From: Novosphingobium kaempferiae
GTDB taxonomy: Bacteria; Pseudomonadota; Alphaproteobacteria; Sphingomonadales; Sphingomonadaceae
Direction of reading: 5' to 3'
Length of the DNA: 64,000 nucleotides
Assembly (NCBI RefSeq): GCF_021227995.1
Contig: NZ_CP089301.1
Location: forward strand, 4,650,001-4,714,000
A program made the position numbers and the translations under genes. Below, piece after piece: positions 44,422-53,577 of this stretch; position 1 is the stretch's first letter; each line of letters opens with the position of its first letter. The notes under the pieces are model-generated. The model did not search any database. It was not told where the DNA came from and was given only the letters and a program-made list of their open reading frames with translations.

Positions 44422-46088
44422 GCCGACTTCGCCCCCTGCGGCACCGCCGCGATGCGGCTCGCCCCCGCGCCGATCAGTTCGAGCATCTGGCGCGCGATCT
44501 CGCGCTCGCCCAGCACCACGCGGTCGCAGCCGTGCTGGACGAGGTGGTCGAACTGCGCGTCGCTGTGGGCGCGGGCCATGACCGAGAGGTCGGGGCGCAG
44601 CTTCTTCGCCTGTTCGCAGATCGCGCCCGCCTCGAAGCCCTCGGGGATGGCGATGAGCATGCGGTGGGCACGCTCGATCCCCGCTTCCTTGAGGACCGAG
44701 GGCTCCACCGCGTTGCCGGTGACGACTTCGAACCCGTCGGCGCGGGCCTCGCGGGCGAGATCGCTCTGCGCCTCGATCAGCAGGACCGCGGTCGGCGTCG
44801 CGCGCAGGCCCTTGGCGACGAGCTTGCCGACGCGGCCGTAGCCGACGAGGATGACGTGCTCCTCGCGCTTCTTCTCGTGCTCGATCTCGTCCTCGACCTG
44901 CTTCTCCTTGACCGCGCTGGTGCTGCCGACGGCAAGGTTGAAGATGAACGGGTTGAGGAAGATCGAGATGATCGCGCCCGCCAGGATCAGGTCGCGGCCT
45001 GCCTCGGGCAGCAGGCCGAGCCCGGTGCCGAGCCCGGCGAGGATGAACGAGAACTCGCCGATCTGCGCGAGGCTGGCGGAAATCGTCAGCGCCTTGTCGT
45101 TGGTATGGCCGAACGCGCGCACGATCAGCCAGGCGGCGAGCGACTTTCCGACGATGATCGTCAGGACCGTCACCAGCAGCGGGATCGGCTGCTCGGTGAC
45201 GACCGAGGGGTCGAACAGCATGCCCACCGATACGAAGAACAGCACCGCGAAGGCGTCGCGCAAGGGCAGCGTCTCTTCCGCCGCGCGGCGGGAAAGCTGC
45301 GTCTCGCCCAGGATCATCCCTGCGAAGAAGGCGCCCAGCGCGAAACTGACGTCGAAGGCATAGGCCGCGCCGAAGGCGACGCCCAGCGCCACGGCAAGGA
45401 CGGCAAGGCGGAACAGCTCGCGCGATCCGGTATGGACGACCCAGTGCAGCGCCCATGGCAGCACCCGCCGTCCGACGATCAGCATCAGCGCCACGAAGCC
45501 CGCGACCTTGAGCAGCGTCGTCGAGATGACCCACGGCAGCGTCGCCGCGCCTTCGCCGCCCGACAGCGCGGAGGCGAGCGCGGGCAGCAGCACCAGCGCG
45601 AGGACCATCACCAGATCCTCGACGATCAGCCAGCCGACAGCGATGCGCCCGCGCTCCGTCTCGACGAGGTTGCGGCTCTGCAATGCGCGCAGCAGCACCA
45701 CGGTACTGGCCACCGACAGCGCAAGGCCGAAGACGAACCCGGCGGCCAGATCCCAGCCCATCATGTAGCCGATGCCGATGCCCAGCAGCGTCGCCGCCGC
45801 GATCTGCACCAAGGCGCCCGGGATGGCGATGTTCTTCACCGCCAGCAGATCGCGCAGCGAGAAATGCAGGCCGACGCCGAACATGAGGAGGATTACGCCG
45901 ATCTCGGCGAGTTCCTGTGCGAGCCCGGCATCGGCGACGAAGCCCGGCGTGAAGGGGCCGACCATGACCCCGGCGAGAAGATATCCTGCAATGGGGGAAA
46001 CCCGCAGGCGATGGGCAAGCGCCCCCATGAAGAAGGCGATCACCAGACCGGCGACAATCGTGCCGATGAGTGGTGTGTGATGTGGCAT
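44418..46088 (-). CDS. CPA2 cation:proton antiporter with RCK domain (YbaL/KefB-like)
   Basis: 556 aa. N-terminal Na+/H+ exchanger domain with ~12 helices (from PHHTPLIGTIVAGLVIAF; typical GVILLMFGVGLHFSLRDLL near 63), then a cytoplasmic TrkA-N/RCK domain from ~405 with the NAD site VILVGYGRVGKLVAKGL. YbaL/KefB-type proteins move K+ or Na+ against protons and respond to NAD(H) or thiol adducts. Ends with a 4-nt overlap to the 51-aa membrane protein gene. Confidence 0.93.
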   Translation of the reverse strand: MPHHTPLIGTIVAGLVIAFFMGALAHRLRVSPIAGYLLAGVMVGPFTPGFVADAGLAQELAEIGVILLMFGVGLHFSLRDLLAVKNIAIPGALVQIAAATLLGIGIGYMMGWDLAAGFVFGLALSVASTVVLLRALQSRNLVETERGRIAVGWLIVEDLVMVLALVLLPALASALSGGEGAATLPWVISTTLLKVAGFVALMLIVGRRVLPWALHWVVHTGSRELFRLAVLAVALGVAFGAAYAFDVSFALGAFFAGMILGETQLSRRAAEETLPLRDAFAVLFFVSVGMLFDPSVVTEQPIPLLVTVLTIIVGKSLAAWLIVRAFGHTNDKALTISASLAQIGEFSFILAGLGTGLGLLPEAGRDLILAGAIISIFLNPFIFNLAVGSTSAVKEKQVEDEIEHEKKREEHVILVGYGRVGKLVAKGLRATPTAVLLIEAQSDLAREARADGFEVVTGNAVEPSVLKEAGIERAHRMLIAIPEGFEAGAICEQAKKLRPDLSVMARAHSDAQFDHLVQHGCDRVVLGEREIARQMLELIGAGASRIAAVPQGAKSA

Positions 46089-46174
46089 TGAACGTCCCGT
46101 GCTTCGCTGCCGGGCTCATGGCCCGGCCTTGCTGAAACTCACGGACCGGAAGGCGTTACCGGTCCGGCTGCGTG

Positions 46175-46525
46175 TCAGGCGAAGGGGGGAGCGCGGGGCT
46201 GGGAGAGGGCGCAGCGCCAGCCGGAACGGGTGGACACCTGCGCCGACGAAGCGGCGCTGCGTAGGGCGGCAGCGTCGGGGGCGAAGGCGACCGCCTGCGC
46301 GATCGCCTGCCCCCCGCCGAGCGGATCGCGTTGCGGCGCGACATGGCGCACCACGCTGGCACGGGCGACGTGCCCGGTCGAGACTTCGACCGTCGAGGGG
46401 CTGAACGGCGAGCCAGAGGCGCGCGCCTCGGGGATGGAGATCGGCAGCAGGGCGTGCGCGAAGACGGCGGCCAGCAGCAGCAGGCACCAGACCTTCAGTT
46501 TCCTCAGGATGAGGATGTCGCGCAA
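46175..46525 (-). CDS. Hypothetical exported or membrane-anchored protein
   Basis: 116 aa from a TTG start at 46525 (AGGA and AGGGGA upstream); a GTG at 46558 would give 127 aa. One hydrophobic stretch at the N-terminus (VWCLLLLAAVFAHALLPIS) serves as signal or anchor. The rest is Ala/Ser-rich without recognised domain. Weakly supported as a gene; spacing and composition fit coding. Confidence 0.5.
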   Translation of the reverse strand: MRDILILRKLKVWCLLLLAAVFAHALLPISIPEARASGSPFSPSTVEVSTGHVARASVVRHVAPQRDPLGGGQAIAQAVAFAPDAAALRSAASSAQVSTRSGWRCALSQPRAPPFA

Positions 46526-46636
46526 GTTTTCCTGTTCCCCTTGGTGTGCGTTTCGCACTCTTAACTTAGAAACGTTGCGCCGGTTTCGCCAGCCGATGGC
46601 GAAACCTTAATTCCTCCCCCAACGGGTGAGCTCTAG

Positions 46637-46765
46637 TTCCTCCCCGAGCTTGTCTCGGGGAGGTGGCAGTCGCGCAGCGACTGACGGAGGGGGAATGGCG
46701 CGAGGTTCTCCCCCTCCACCACCGCTTCGCGGCGGTCCCCCTCCCCGAGCGAGCTCGGGGAGGAA
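46637..46765. repeat. Composite palindromic repeat, family C
   Basis: Third copy of the ~130-bp element with CTCCCCGAGCTTGTCTCGGG hairpin ends, in the 46559-46773 gap directly behind nadA. Confidence 0.85.
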
Positions 46766-46773
46766 TTTGTCGT

Positions 46774-47760
46774 TCAGCGTGCGCCGAGGTCGCCCTTGCC
46801 GACGGTGCCGCTGGCCATTTCCAGCATGCGGTCGAGGCTCTTCTTGGCGGCGAGGCGCAGGGGCTCCTCGATCTCCACGCGCGGGGTCAGGTCGCGCAGG
46901 GCGATGTACAGCTTCTCGAGGTTGTTGAGCGCCATGTAGGGGCAGATGTTGCAGTTGCAGTTGCCGTCCGCACCCGGCGCGCCGATGAAGGTCTTGTCGG
47001 GGATGGCCAGCTGCATCTGGTGGATGATGTGCGGCTCGGTCGCCACGATCAGCGTGTCGCCGGGCATGGTCTTGGCATACTGCAGGATGCCGCTGGTCGA
47101 GCCGACATAGTCCGCGTGATCGACGATGTGCGGCGGGCATTCCGGGTGCGCGGCGATCGGCGCGTTCGGGTGCTGGGCGCGCAGCTTGAGCAGCTCGGTC
47201 TCGCTGAAGGCTTCGTGGACGATGCAGACGCCGGGCCACAGCAGCATCTCGCGGTTGAACTTGCGCGCGAGGTAGCCGCCGAGGTGGCGGTCGGGACCGA
47301 AGATGATCTTCTGGTCGAGCGGGATCTGCTGGAGGATCGTCTCGGCGCTGGAGCTGGTGACGATGACGTCGGACAGCGCCTTAACCTCGGTCGAGCAGTT
47401 GATGTAGGTCAGCGCGATGTGATCGGGATGCGCCTCGCGGAAAGCCTTGAACTTCTCGGGCGGGCAGGAATCTTCGAGGCTGCACCCGGCGTTGATGTCG
47501 GGCAGGACGACGATCTTGTTGGGCGAGAGGATCTTGGCGGTGTCGGCCATGAACTTCACGCCGCAGAAGGCGATGACGTCGGCATCGGTCTCGGCGGCCT
47601 TGCGGCTCAGTTCGAGGCTGTCGCCCACGAAGTCGGCCAGATCCTGAAGCTCGGGCTTCTGGTAATAGTGGGCGAGGATGACCGCGTTGCGTTCCTTGCG
47701 CAGACGCTCGATTTCGGCGCGCACGTCGATGCCGGAAAGGTCGGCGGGCATTACGGTCAT
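46774..47760 (-). CDS. nadA: Quinolinate synthase A
   Basis: [4Fe-4S] enzyme of de novo NAD synthesis, condensing iminoaspartate with dihydroxyacetone phosphate. 328 aa. Cluster-ligand cysteines fall in TYINCSTEVKA (~117), AHPECPPHIVDHADYV (~208) and NCNICPYMALNN (~270). The nadB and nadC genes are not adjacent. Alternative start three codons later (MPADL). Confidence 0.95.
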   Translation of the reverse strand: MTVMPADLSGIDVRAEIERLRKERNAVILAHYYQKPELQDLADFVGDSLELSRKAAETDADVIAFCGVKFMADTAKILSPNKIVVLPDINAGCSLEDSCPPEKFKAFREAHPDHIALTYINCSTEVKALSDVIVTSSSAETILQQIPLDQKIIFGPDRHLGGYLARKFNREMLLWPGVCIVHEAFSETELLKLRAQHPNAPIAAHPECPPHIVDHADYVGSTSGILQYAKTMPGDTLIVATEPHIIHQMQLAIPDKTFIGAPGADGNCNCNICPYMALNNLEKLYIALRDLTPRVEIEEPLRLAAKKSLDRMLEMASGTVGKGDLGAR

Positions 47761-47875
47761 GGCAGTTCCTGATCCTGTCCCGGACCTTGCTCCGGGCGGG
47801 GCCTATCTAGGGACGGCGGCCCGCAGACCCAAGCGGAAATTTCACATTGGTGGGGGTCGTGAACAAGCAAAAATG

Positions 47876-48028
47876 GAATCACGCGGAGGCGCGGAGACGC
47901 GGAGGAACAGGCGCTTGCGGCGAAGCCGCCTTTCGCATCGACGCTGCGGTTTGCGATGGGTCGAATGTGCAGAAGGAGCCTGCGGCTCGGCTCAATTTCT
48001 CCGCGTCTCCGCGCCTCCGCGTGATCCC
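47876..48028. repeat. Long inverted repeat with internal ACGCGGAGGCGCGGAG units
   Basis: The left arm (47876-47907, ATCACGCGGAGGCGCGGAGA onward) and right arm (47997-48028) are near-perfect inverted copies, ~29 bp each, around a ~90-bp GC-rich core. The arms are themselves tandem GCGGAG repeats. The 47761-48049 gap holds nothing else. Confidence 0.75.
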
Positions 48029-48049
48029 GTCTTTTCTCGACCCGAGCGC

Positions 48050-48760
48050 TCAGGCCGCGAACTGCGCCGCGAAGGCGATCCATGCGGGGGTGACGGCCAG
48101 CACCTCGACGGCGACATGGGCAAGCACGATGGCCGTGGCGACCACGCCCGTGGCGGGGTGGATCGCGCCAAGTTCGCGCCGGTCGTGGCGGACGATCAGG
48201 GCGACCATGCCGAGCTGGATCACCATCGACAGCCACTCGCCCCACGGCATGATGAGCGGCATCGGCAGCACGCGGCCGAGCGCGGGCTCCATGATGAGGA
48301 TGGTGGAGCCGAGGATCAGCCGCTTGTGCCAGTCCGAACGGTCGCGCCGGGCAACGGCGGCGATGACCAGCGCGGCGAAGATCAGCACCGAGACGTGGAC
48401 GAGCGCGAGGAAGTAGCCGGGGGTGAAGAACGGCGGGAACATCCCCGCGCGAAGGCCCGCAAGGCAGGTGAGGCTGGCGAGGACGACGATGGTGGGCAGC
48501 ATCACGGCGCTTGCCCAGCCGAGCTTGCGGTGGAGTTCCAGTCCCGCTCCCCCAGCCAGCAGCGCCTGCGTGCAGACGAGGCCGAGCCATGCCAGCATCG
48601 CCATGCCGTGGATGTGGAAGATCACCGGCACCTGCGTGTACGGCACGAAGCCGCGCAGGCCGAACTGCGCGAAGCCGAAGACGATGAACAGGCTGATGCC
48701 GATCGCCATCTTCGCCCAGAACGACAGGCGCGCGGCGCGCACGCCGGGAACGGTCGCCAT
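48050..48760 (-). CDS. Hypothetical six-helix integral membrane protein
   Basis: 236 aa, about six hydrophobic helices. Several His residues sit near helix ends (FHIHGMAMLAWLG, LHRKLGW, VHVSVLIFAAL), a pattern reminiscent of haem-binding membrane proteins, but no cytochrome b561 signature is complete. Function unknown; monocistronic. Confidence 0.75.
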   Translation of the reverse strand: MATVPGVRAARLSFWAKMAIGISLFIVFGFAQFGLRGFVPYTQVPVIFHIHGMAMLAWLGLVCTQALLAGGAGLELHRKLGWASAVMLPTIVVLASLTCLAGLRAGMFPPFFTPGYFLALVHVSVLIFAALVIAAVARRDRSDWHKRLILGSTILIMEPALGRVLPMPLIMPWGEWLSMVIQLGMVALIVRHDRRELGAIHPATGVVATAIVLAHVAVEVLAVTPAWIAFAAQFAA

Positions 48761-48837
48761 GAATTCCCTCCACCCTTGTGATGGCGGCGGAGAATAATGG
48801 ATCGGGCTATACTACGACAATACTTGTCGACGAACGC

Positions 48838-49731
48838 CTATTGCGCGGCGACCAGCGTCCACTCGTCTTCATGGCGCGTTGTAATGCCACGCTTTTCGAG
48901 ATCGATCAGGTGGGCAAGCACCGAACGCCCGGCGGCGGGCCAGAGCCTCTCGTCGACGCCCCGGTACATGAGCGGCACCATCGCGGCGATGGTGGTCACG
49001 CCCGATTCGATCTGGCGCACGATCTGGTTCTCGCGCTGGCGGCGGTGGCCCAGCATGCCGCGCACGAGCTGGCGCGGGCGGGTCACTTCGGGCCCGTGCG
49101 CGGGATAGTACACGGTGTCCTGCTCGCGCTCATAGAGGCGGGCAAGGCTGGCGAGGTAGGCGGTCATGTCCCCGTCGGGCGGGGAGACGACGCTGGTCGA
49201 CCAGCCCATGACATGGTCGCCGGTGAACAGCGCGCCGGTTTCCTCAAGCGCGAAGCACAAGTGGTTGGACGTGTGCCCCGGCGTCTCCACCGCGCGCAGG
49301 GTCCAGCCCGTTCCGGTCAGCGCCTCGCCATCGGCCAGCACGCGGTCGGGCGCGTAAGTTGCGTCGAAGGACGCATCGGCGCGCGGGCCGTCGTCGCTCA
49401 GCACCAGCGGCGCGCAGCCGACGATCGGCGCGCCGGTCAGCTTGGAGAGCGGCGCGGCGGCGGGCGAATGGTCGCGGTGGGTATGGGTGCAGCAGATCGC
49501 CACCACCCGGTCGCCGCCGATGGCCGCGATGAGCGCGTCGAGATGCTCAGGCTCGTCAGGGCCGGGATCGATGACCGCGACCTCGCCCGCTTCCCCAACC
49601 AGATAGGTCTGGGTGCCGGTGAAGGTGAAGGGCGAAGGGTTGCGCGCTAGCACGCGCCGGACCAGCGGTCCGATGCTTTCGGCGACGGTATAGGGCCGGT
49701 CGATCTCGGTGGAGCCGTTCATGCGCGTCAT
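48838..49731 (-). CDS. Metallo-beta-lactamase fold hydrolase (LACTB2/glyoxalase II-like)
   Basis: 297 aa. The zinc motif THTHRDHSPAAAPLS at ~80, a second metal ligand in VETPGHTSNHLCF (~155) and FTGDHVMGW (~178) give a complete dinuclear site. A C-terminal winged-helix-like region (RQRENQIVRQIESGVTT onward) is as in LACTB2-type hydrolases. Substrate unknown. Confidence 0.9.
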   Translation of the reverse strand: MTRMNGSTEIDRPYTVAESIGPLVRRVLARNPSPFTFTGTQTYLVGEAGEVAVIDPGPDEPEHLDALIAAIGGDRVVAICCTHTHRDHSPAAAPLSKLTGAPIVGCAPLVLSDDGPRADASFDATYAPDRVLADGEALTGTGWTLRAVETPGHTSNHLCFALEETGALFTGDHVMGWSTSVVSPPDGDMTAYLASLARLYEREQDTVYYPAHGPEVTRPRQLVRGMLGHRRQRENQIVRQIESGVTTIAAMVPLMYRGVDERLWPAAGRSVLAHLIDLEKRGITTRHEDEWTLVAAQ

Positions 49732-49808
49732 ATGGGGTTTCAGTCGCGCTCTGTCGACCTTGGGTAATGTTCAGGTGCGTCTAGGTGCCGTTCAGTGCAG
49801 GGGCGATC

Positions 49809-50273
49809 CTACACCGCAACGCGGCCCTCGACACGTTCGCGAAGGCGCGCAATTGCGCCGGTTGCGGCGGGAGACGTCAGCCGCCACGACTGGTCGAGGC
49901 GCAGCAGCCGCTCGTAGAAACGCCGTGTCGCCTCCACCAGCTGCGCCGTCGCGGGTTCCAGCAGAGCGGCGTGCGCAGGGTCGGACTGGCGCATCGCGGG
50001 CGACAGGCGGCCATGGCGACGCAGCTGCAAGTCGCTGATCTCGCCCAGGAAAAATGCCCGGTGATTGAGCAGCCAGGCGATCGCGTGCATCATCCGCGTC
50101 GTCGTCCGCAGCCCCTCGCTCGACAAGGCGATGCGCCCGGAATCCCCGTCGATCGCCATCCGCTCCAGCCGCCCCGAAAGCGTGAACGCGCAGCGCACCT
50201 CGTCCGAAAGGACAAGCGCCTCGCAGTAGAGCGCCTCGACGATGCGCGGGTTGATGGTGGCGGGTTTGGACAT
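49809..50273 (-). CDS. DUF1465 family protein (RcdA-like)
   Basis: 154 aa from ATG at 50273. Matches the DUF1465 family: INPRIVEALYCEALVLSDEV at the start, then RTTTRMMHAIAWLLNHRAFF. The Caulobacter member RcdA is an adaptor for ClpXP-mediated CtrA degradation. Orthology is inferred from family membership only, so a cell-cycle role is possible but not shown. Upstream in-frame ATG at 50348 is unlikely. Confidence 0.82.
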   Translation of the reverse strand: MSKPATINPRIVEALYCEALVLSDEVRCAFTLSGRLERMAIDGDSGRIALSSEGLRTTTRMMHAIAWLLNHRAFFLGEISDLQLRRHGRLSPAMRQSDPAHAALLEPATAQLVEATRRFYERLLRLDQSWRLTSPAATGAIARLRERVEGRVAV

Positions 50274-50378
50274 GGCGCATTCATATTTCTTAACCCGGAA
50301 TCCGCCGCAACCGCCCGCCGCCCGATTTCCCGCGCAAAAAATCCCCATGTCCCCGAACGGTACGCCGCCGGGACATGT

Positions 50379-50576
50379 TTAAGCGATGATGTCGGGGATC
50401 AGATAGTCCTCGATCTGCGCGATCTGGTCCTTGAGCCGCAGCTTGCGCTTCTTGAGCCGCGCGATCTGCAGCATGTCGCCCCCGCCGGCGTTCATCAGGG
50501 CGTCGATCGCGGCGTCCAGATCGCGATGTTCGACCTTCAGGATTTCGAGGCGCTTTCGCATTTCCTCTTCGGTCAC
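50379..50576 (-). CDS. Small YdcH-like protein (DUF465)
   Basis: 65 aa from a GTG at 50576 (GAGGA 8 nt upstream). Two-helix DUF465 pattern: LEILKVEHRDLDAAIDALMN and IARLKKRKLRLKDQIAQIED. Divergent from another DUF465 gene at 50836. Function unknown. Confidence 0.8.
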   Translation of the reverse strand: MTEEEMRKRLEILKVEHRDLDAAIDALMNAGGGDMLQIARLKKRKLRLKDQIAQIEDYLIPDIIA

Positions 50577-50835
50577 GCCGGAATTCCTCAGTATTCGAGC
50601 CACTTGGAGCGTTACCGGAGCCGCAGGGATCCGATTCCTGCCGACGCAGGATTCACGCACCTCACCGAATATGAAGCATGAGAGGTCTTCGCAAGGTGCC
50701 CCGGATGTGGTTCCCTCTGTTTTGCGCCGGATCGTCAAGGCGAGTCGTCAATCAGGCGCTCGTCATACCGCCCACCCAGCAATCGGCTCGGGGGCTCCGT
50801 TCGCAAGGGTCCGGCCCCATAAGGAGGAACGTCCA

Positions 50836-50991
50836 ATGGATAATTCGCACGTCAGCGCTCTGCAGCTCAAGCATGCCGGTATCGAACGGCAGATCCACGA
50901 GGAATTGAGCCGCCCGATCCCTGATGCCGCGGTCGTCCAGTCCCTCAAGAAGCGCAAGCTCAGGATCAAGGAGGAGATCGCGCGGTTCTGA
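50836..50991 (+). CDS. Small YdcH-like protein (DUF465)
   Basis: 51 aa, AAGGAGG-like ribosome site before ATG. ALQLKHAGIERQIHEELSRP and VQSLKKRKLRIKEEIARF give the DUF465 two-helix pattern with the KKRKLR motif. It points away from the other DUF465 gene across ~260 bp and precedes ptsP. Confidence 0.8.
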   Translation: MDNSHVSALQLKHAGIERQIHEELSRPIPDAAVVQSLKKRKLRIKEEIARF

Positions 50992-51133
50992 CCGTCGATC
51001 GACAGTCTTGAGAGGGTTCTGAACGCGGAGAATTCCACCGGACAACCGGCAGATTTCCGATATCACCCGCATAAGCTGATTCGACGGCATCCGTTGCGTT
51101 CCCAAAGCGATGACTTTGCGTTACGCCAGAGGA

Positions 51134-53410
51134 ATGAGCATCGGAGCCGTCGAAGCAGCCCGCACCATCCTCACTCGTCTTCACGAGGTGATGGCCTCGC
51201 GCAGTAATGCGCAGGCCAAGCTCAACACCGTGGTCGAAGTGATCGGCGAATGCCTCGATAGCGAGGTCTGCTCGATCTACCTCCTGCGTGAGGGCATGCT
51301 CGAACTCTTCGCGACGCGAGGACTGGCGCAGGAAGCGGTTCACGTCACCCGCATGGCCATAGGCGAAGGTCTCGTCGGTTCGATCGCCGACCGGATCGAG
51401 ACGCTGAACCTCGCCGAGGCGGCCGCGCATCCGGACTTCATGTATCGCCCCGAAACGGGTGAGGACAAGTTCCACTCCTTCGCCGGCGTGCCCATCGTGC
51501 GGCGCGAGCGGGCCGTCGGCGCGCTCTGCGTCCAGCATGTCGAGCCGCGCCGCTACGAAGAGGTGGAGATCGAGGCGCTGCAGACGGTGGCGATGGTTCT
51601 CTCCGAACTCATCGTCAACGCCGACCTCATCGACGAGGAGGACGCCCGCGCCCTCAGCGCCGCGCAGACCGGGCCGGAGCAGCTTCGCGGCCTGACGCTG
51701 GTCAAGGGCCTTGCCTCCGGCGTGGCCGTTTACCACCAGCCCCGCGTCACCATCGAACACATCGTCGCCGAGGATACCGAGGCCGAGCGCCAGCGCGTCA
51801 TCCTCGCCTTCGACCGCATGCGCGAACAGATCGACCGCATGGCCGGGCAGGCCGAGTTCGGCATGGGCGGCGAGCACGAGGAAGTGCTCGAGACCTATCG
51901 CATGTTCGCCTACGACGAGGGCTGGTCGCGCCGCATCAACGAGGCGATCGACAGCGGCCTCACCGCCGAAGCCGCTATCGAGCGCGTGCAGCAGCGTACC
52001 AGAATGCGCATGCGCCAGATCGACGATCCGCTGCTCGCCGACCGCATGCACGATCTGGAGGATCTGGCGAACCGCCTGCTGCGGATCGTCTCGGGCCAGC
52101 TCGGCACCGCGGCATCGATGGGCCTCAGGAACGATGCGATCCTGATCGCGCGCAACCTCGGTCCGGCGGAACTGCTCGAATACGACAAGCGGCGACTGAA
52201 GGGCGTGATCCTTGAGGAAGGATCGCTCACCAGCCACGTTGTCATCGTCGCGCGCGCCATGGGCATCCCGGTGCTCGGCCGCGTGCGGTCGCTGCGGGGG
52301 CTGGTGCGTGAAGGCGATCCGCTGCTGCTCGACGCCGATCAGGGCACCGCGATGGTGCGCCCTTCGACGGGCGTGGTGGAGGCCTTCGAGGCGCGCTTCG
52401 CCAAGAACCGCGAGCGGCAGGCAGTCTATGCCGGCATGCGCGACGTGCAGGCGACGACGCGCGACGGCACGCGCATCAACGTCATGATAAACGCGGGGCT
52501 GCGCGACGATGTTGCGAACCTCAACCTGACCGGGGCGGACGGCATCGGTCTGTTCCGCACCGAGTTCCAGTTCCTCGTCTCCGCCACGCTGCCCCAGCGC
52601 GAGAAGCAGACCCGGCTCTACCGCGACGTCATGGACGCAGCAGGCGAGCGCCCGGTGGTGTTTCGCACGGTCGACATCGGCGGCGACAAGTCGCTGCCCT
52701 ACCTGCGTCACGACGACGGCGAGGGTGAGGAGAACCCGGCGATGGGCTGGCGCGCGCTGCGCGTCGCCCTTGAGCGGGAGACGTTGCTGAAGGCGCAGGC
52801 CCGCGCGCTGCTGGAGGCCGGGGCAGGGCGCAAGCTCAACGTGATGTTCCCGATGGTCGCCGAACCATGGGAATTCGACGCCGCGAAGGCCGTGTTCGAC
52901 AACCAGCTGGCCTTCCTGCGTCGCCAGAAGAAGGTGTTGCCCGAGGTGATCCGCTACGGCGTCATGCTTGAAGTGCCTTCGCTGGCCGAACAGCTCGACC
53001 TGCTGGCGCCGAAGATATCGTTCCTGTCGATCGGCACCAACGACCTCACACAGTTCCTGTTCGCCGCTGACCGTTCCAATCCCAAACTGGCCGAACGCTA
53101 CGACTGGCTGAGCCCGGCGATCCTGCGCTTCCTGCGCCGCGTCGTGCGCACGCTGGACGGCACTTCGGTCGATATCAGCGTCTGCGGCGAGATGGGCGGG
53201 CGGCGGCTGGAGGCACTGGCATTGCTGGGCCTCGGCGTCCGGCGGCTGTCGATCACGCCCGCTGCGGTCGGTCCGATCAAGGAACTGGTCGGCAAGGTGG
53301 ACCTTGCCGAGATCGCTGCGGCCATGGAAGGCTGGCTCGCCGCGCCGCCCGCGGATTTGCGCGGGGCGATGGCAGCCTGGGCGGCGGCACGCGAGATTTC
53401 GGTGGATTGA
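51134..53410 (+). CDS. ptsP: Nitrogen PTS enzyme I (PtsP)
   Basis: Phosphoenolpyruvate-protein phosphotransferase of the regulatory PTS-Ntr branch, 758 aa from this start. A GAF domain (~1-165) precedes the PEP-utiliser N-terminal, mobile and TIM-barrel domains. The phospho-His is in LTSHVVIVARAMGIPVLG (~360), and the C-terminal signature SIGTNDLTQFLFAADRSN is complete. An earlier ATG at 51110 adds 8 residues; family N-termini favour 51134, though neither start has an ideal ribosome site. No ptsN/ptsO neighbour in the window. Confidence 0.95.
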   Translation: MSIGAVEAARTILTRLHEVMASRSNAQAKLNTVVEVIGECLDSEVCSIYLLREGMLELFATRGLAQEAVHVTRMAIGEGLVGSIADRIETLNLAEAAAHPDFMYRPETGEDKFHSFAGVPIVRRERAVGALCVQHVEPRRYEEVEIEALQTVAMVLSELIVNADLIDEEDARALSAAQTGPEQLRGLTLVKGLASGVAVYHQPRVTIEHIVAEDTEAERQRVILAFDRMREQIDRMAGQAEFGMGGEHEEVLETYRMFAYDEGWSRRINEAIDSGLTAEAAIERVQQRTRMRMRQIDDPLLADRMHDLEDLANRLLRIVSGQLGTAASMGLRNDAILIARNLGPAELLEYDKRRLKGVILEEGSLTSHVVIVARAMGIPVLGRVRSLRGLVREGDPLLLDADQGTAMVRPSTGVVEAFEARFAKNRERQAVYAGMRDVQATTRDGTRINVMINAGLRDDVANLNLTGADGIGLFRTEFQFLVSATLPQREKQTRLYRDVMDAAGERPVVFRTVDIGGDKSLPYLRHDDGEGEENPAMGWRALRVALERETLLKAQARALLEAGAGRKLNVMFPMVAEPWEFDAAKAVFDNQLAFLRRQKKVLPEVIRYGVMLEVPSLAEQLDLLAPKISFLSIGTNDLTQFLFAADRSNPKLAERYDWLSPAILRFLRRVVRTLDGTSVDISVCGEMGGRRLEALALLGLGVRRLSITPAAVGPIKELVGKVDLAEIAAAMEGWLAAPPADLRGAMAAWAAAREISVD

Positions 53411-53577
53411 TCCGGGAACGTTGGCTGGATCGTGACCTTTTCCGGTTTAGGGTGTGCTTGCGGTATGATTTGCCGTATAAATTTAACCGGAATGAACGCG
53501 GCCTGATTGACTTTGCCTTGTCAGAAGGTTTGGTTAGGCGCCGGTCAGGTCGCATTAACCACGCTTAACGGAGCGGA

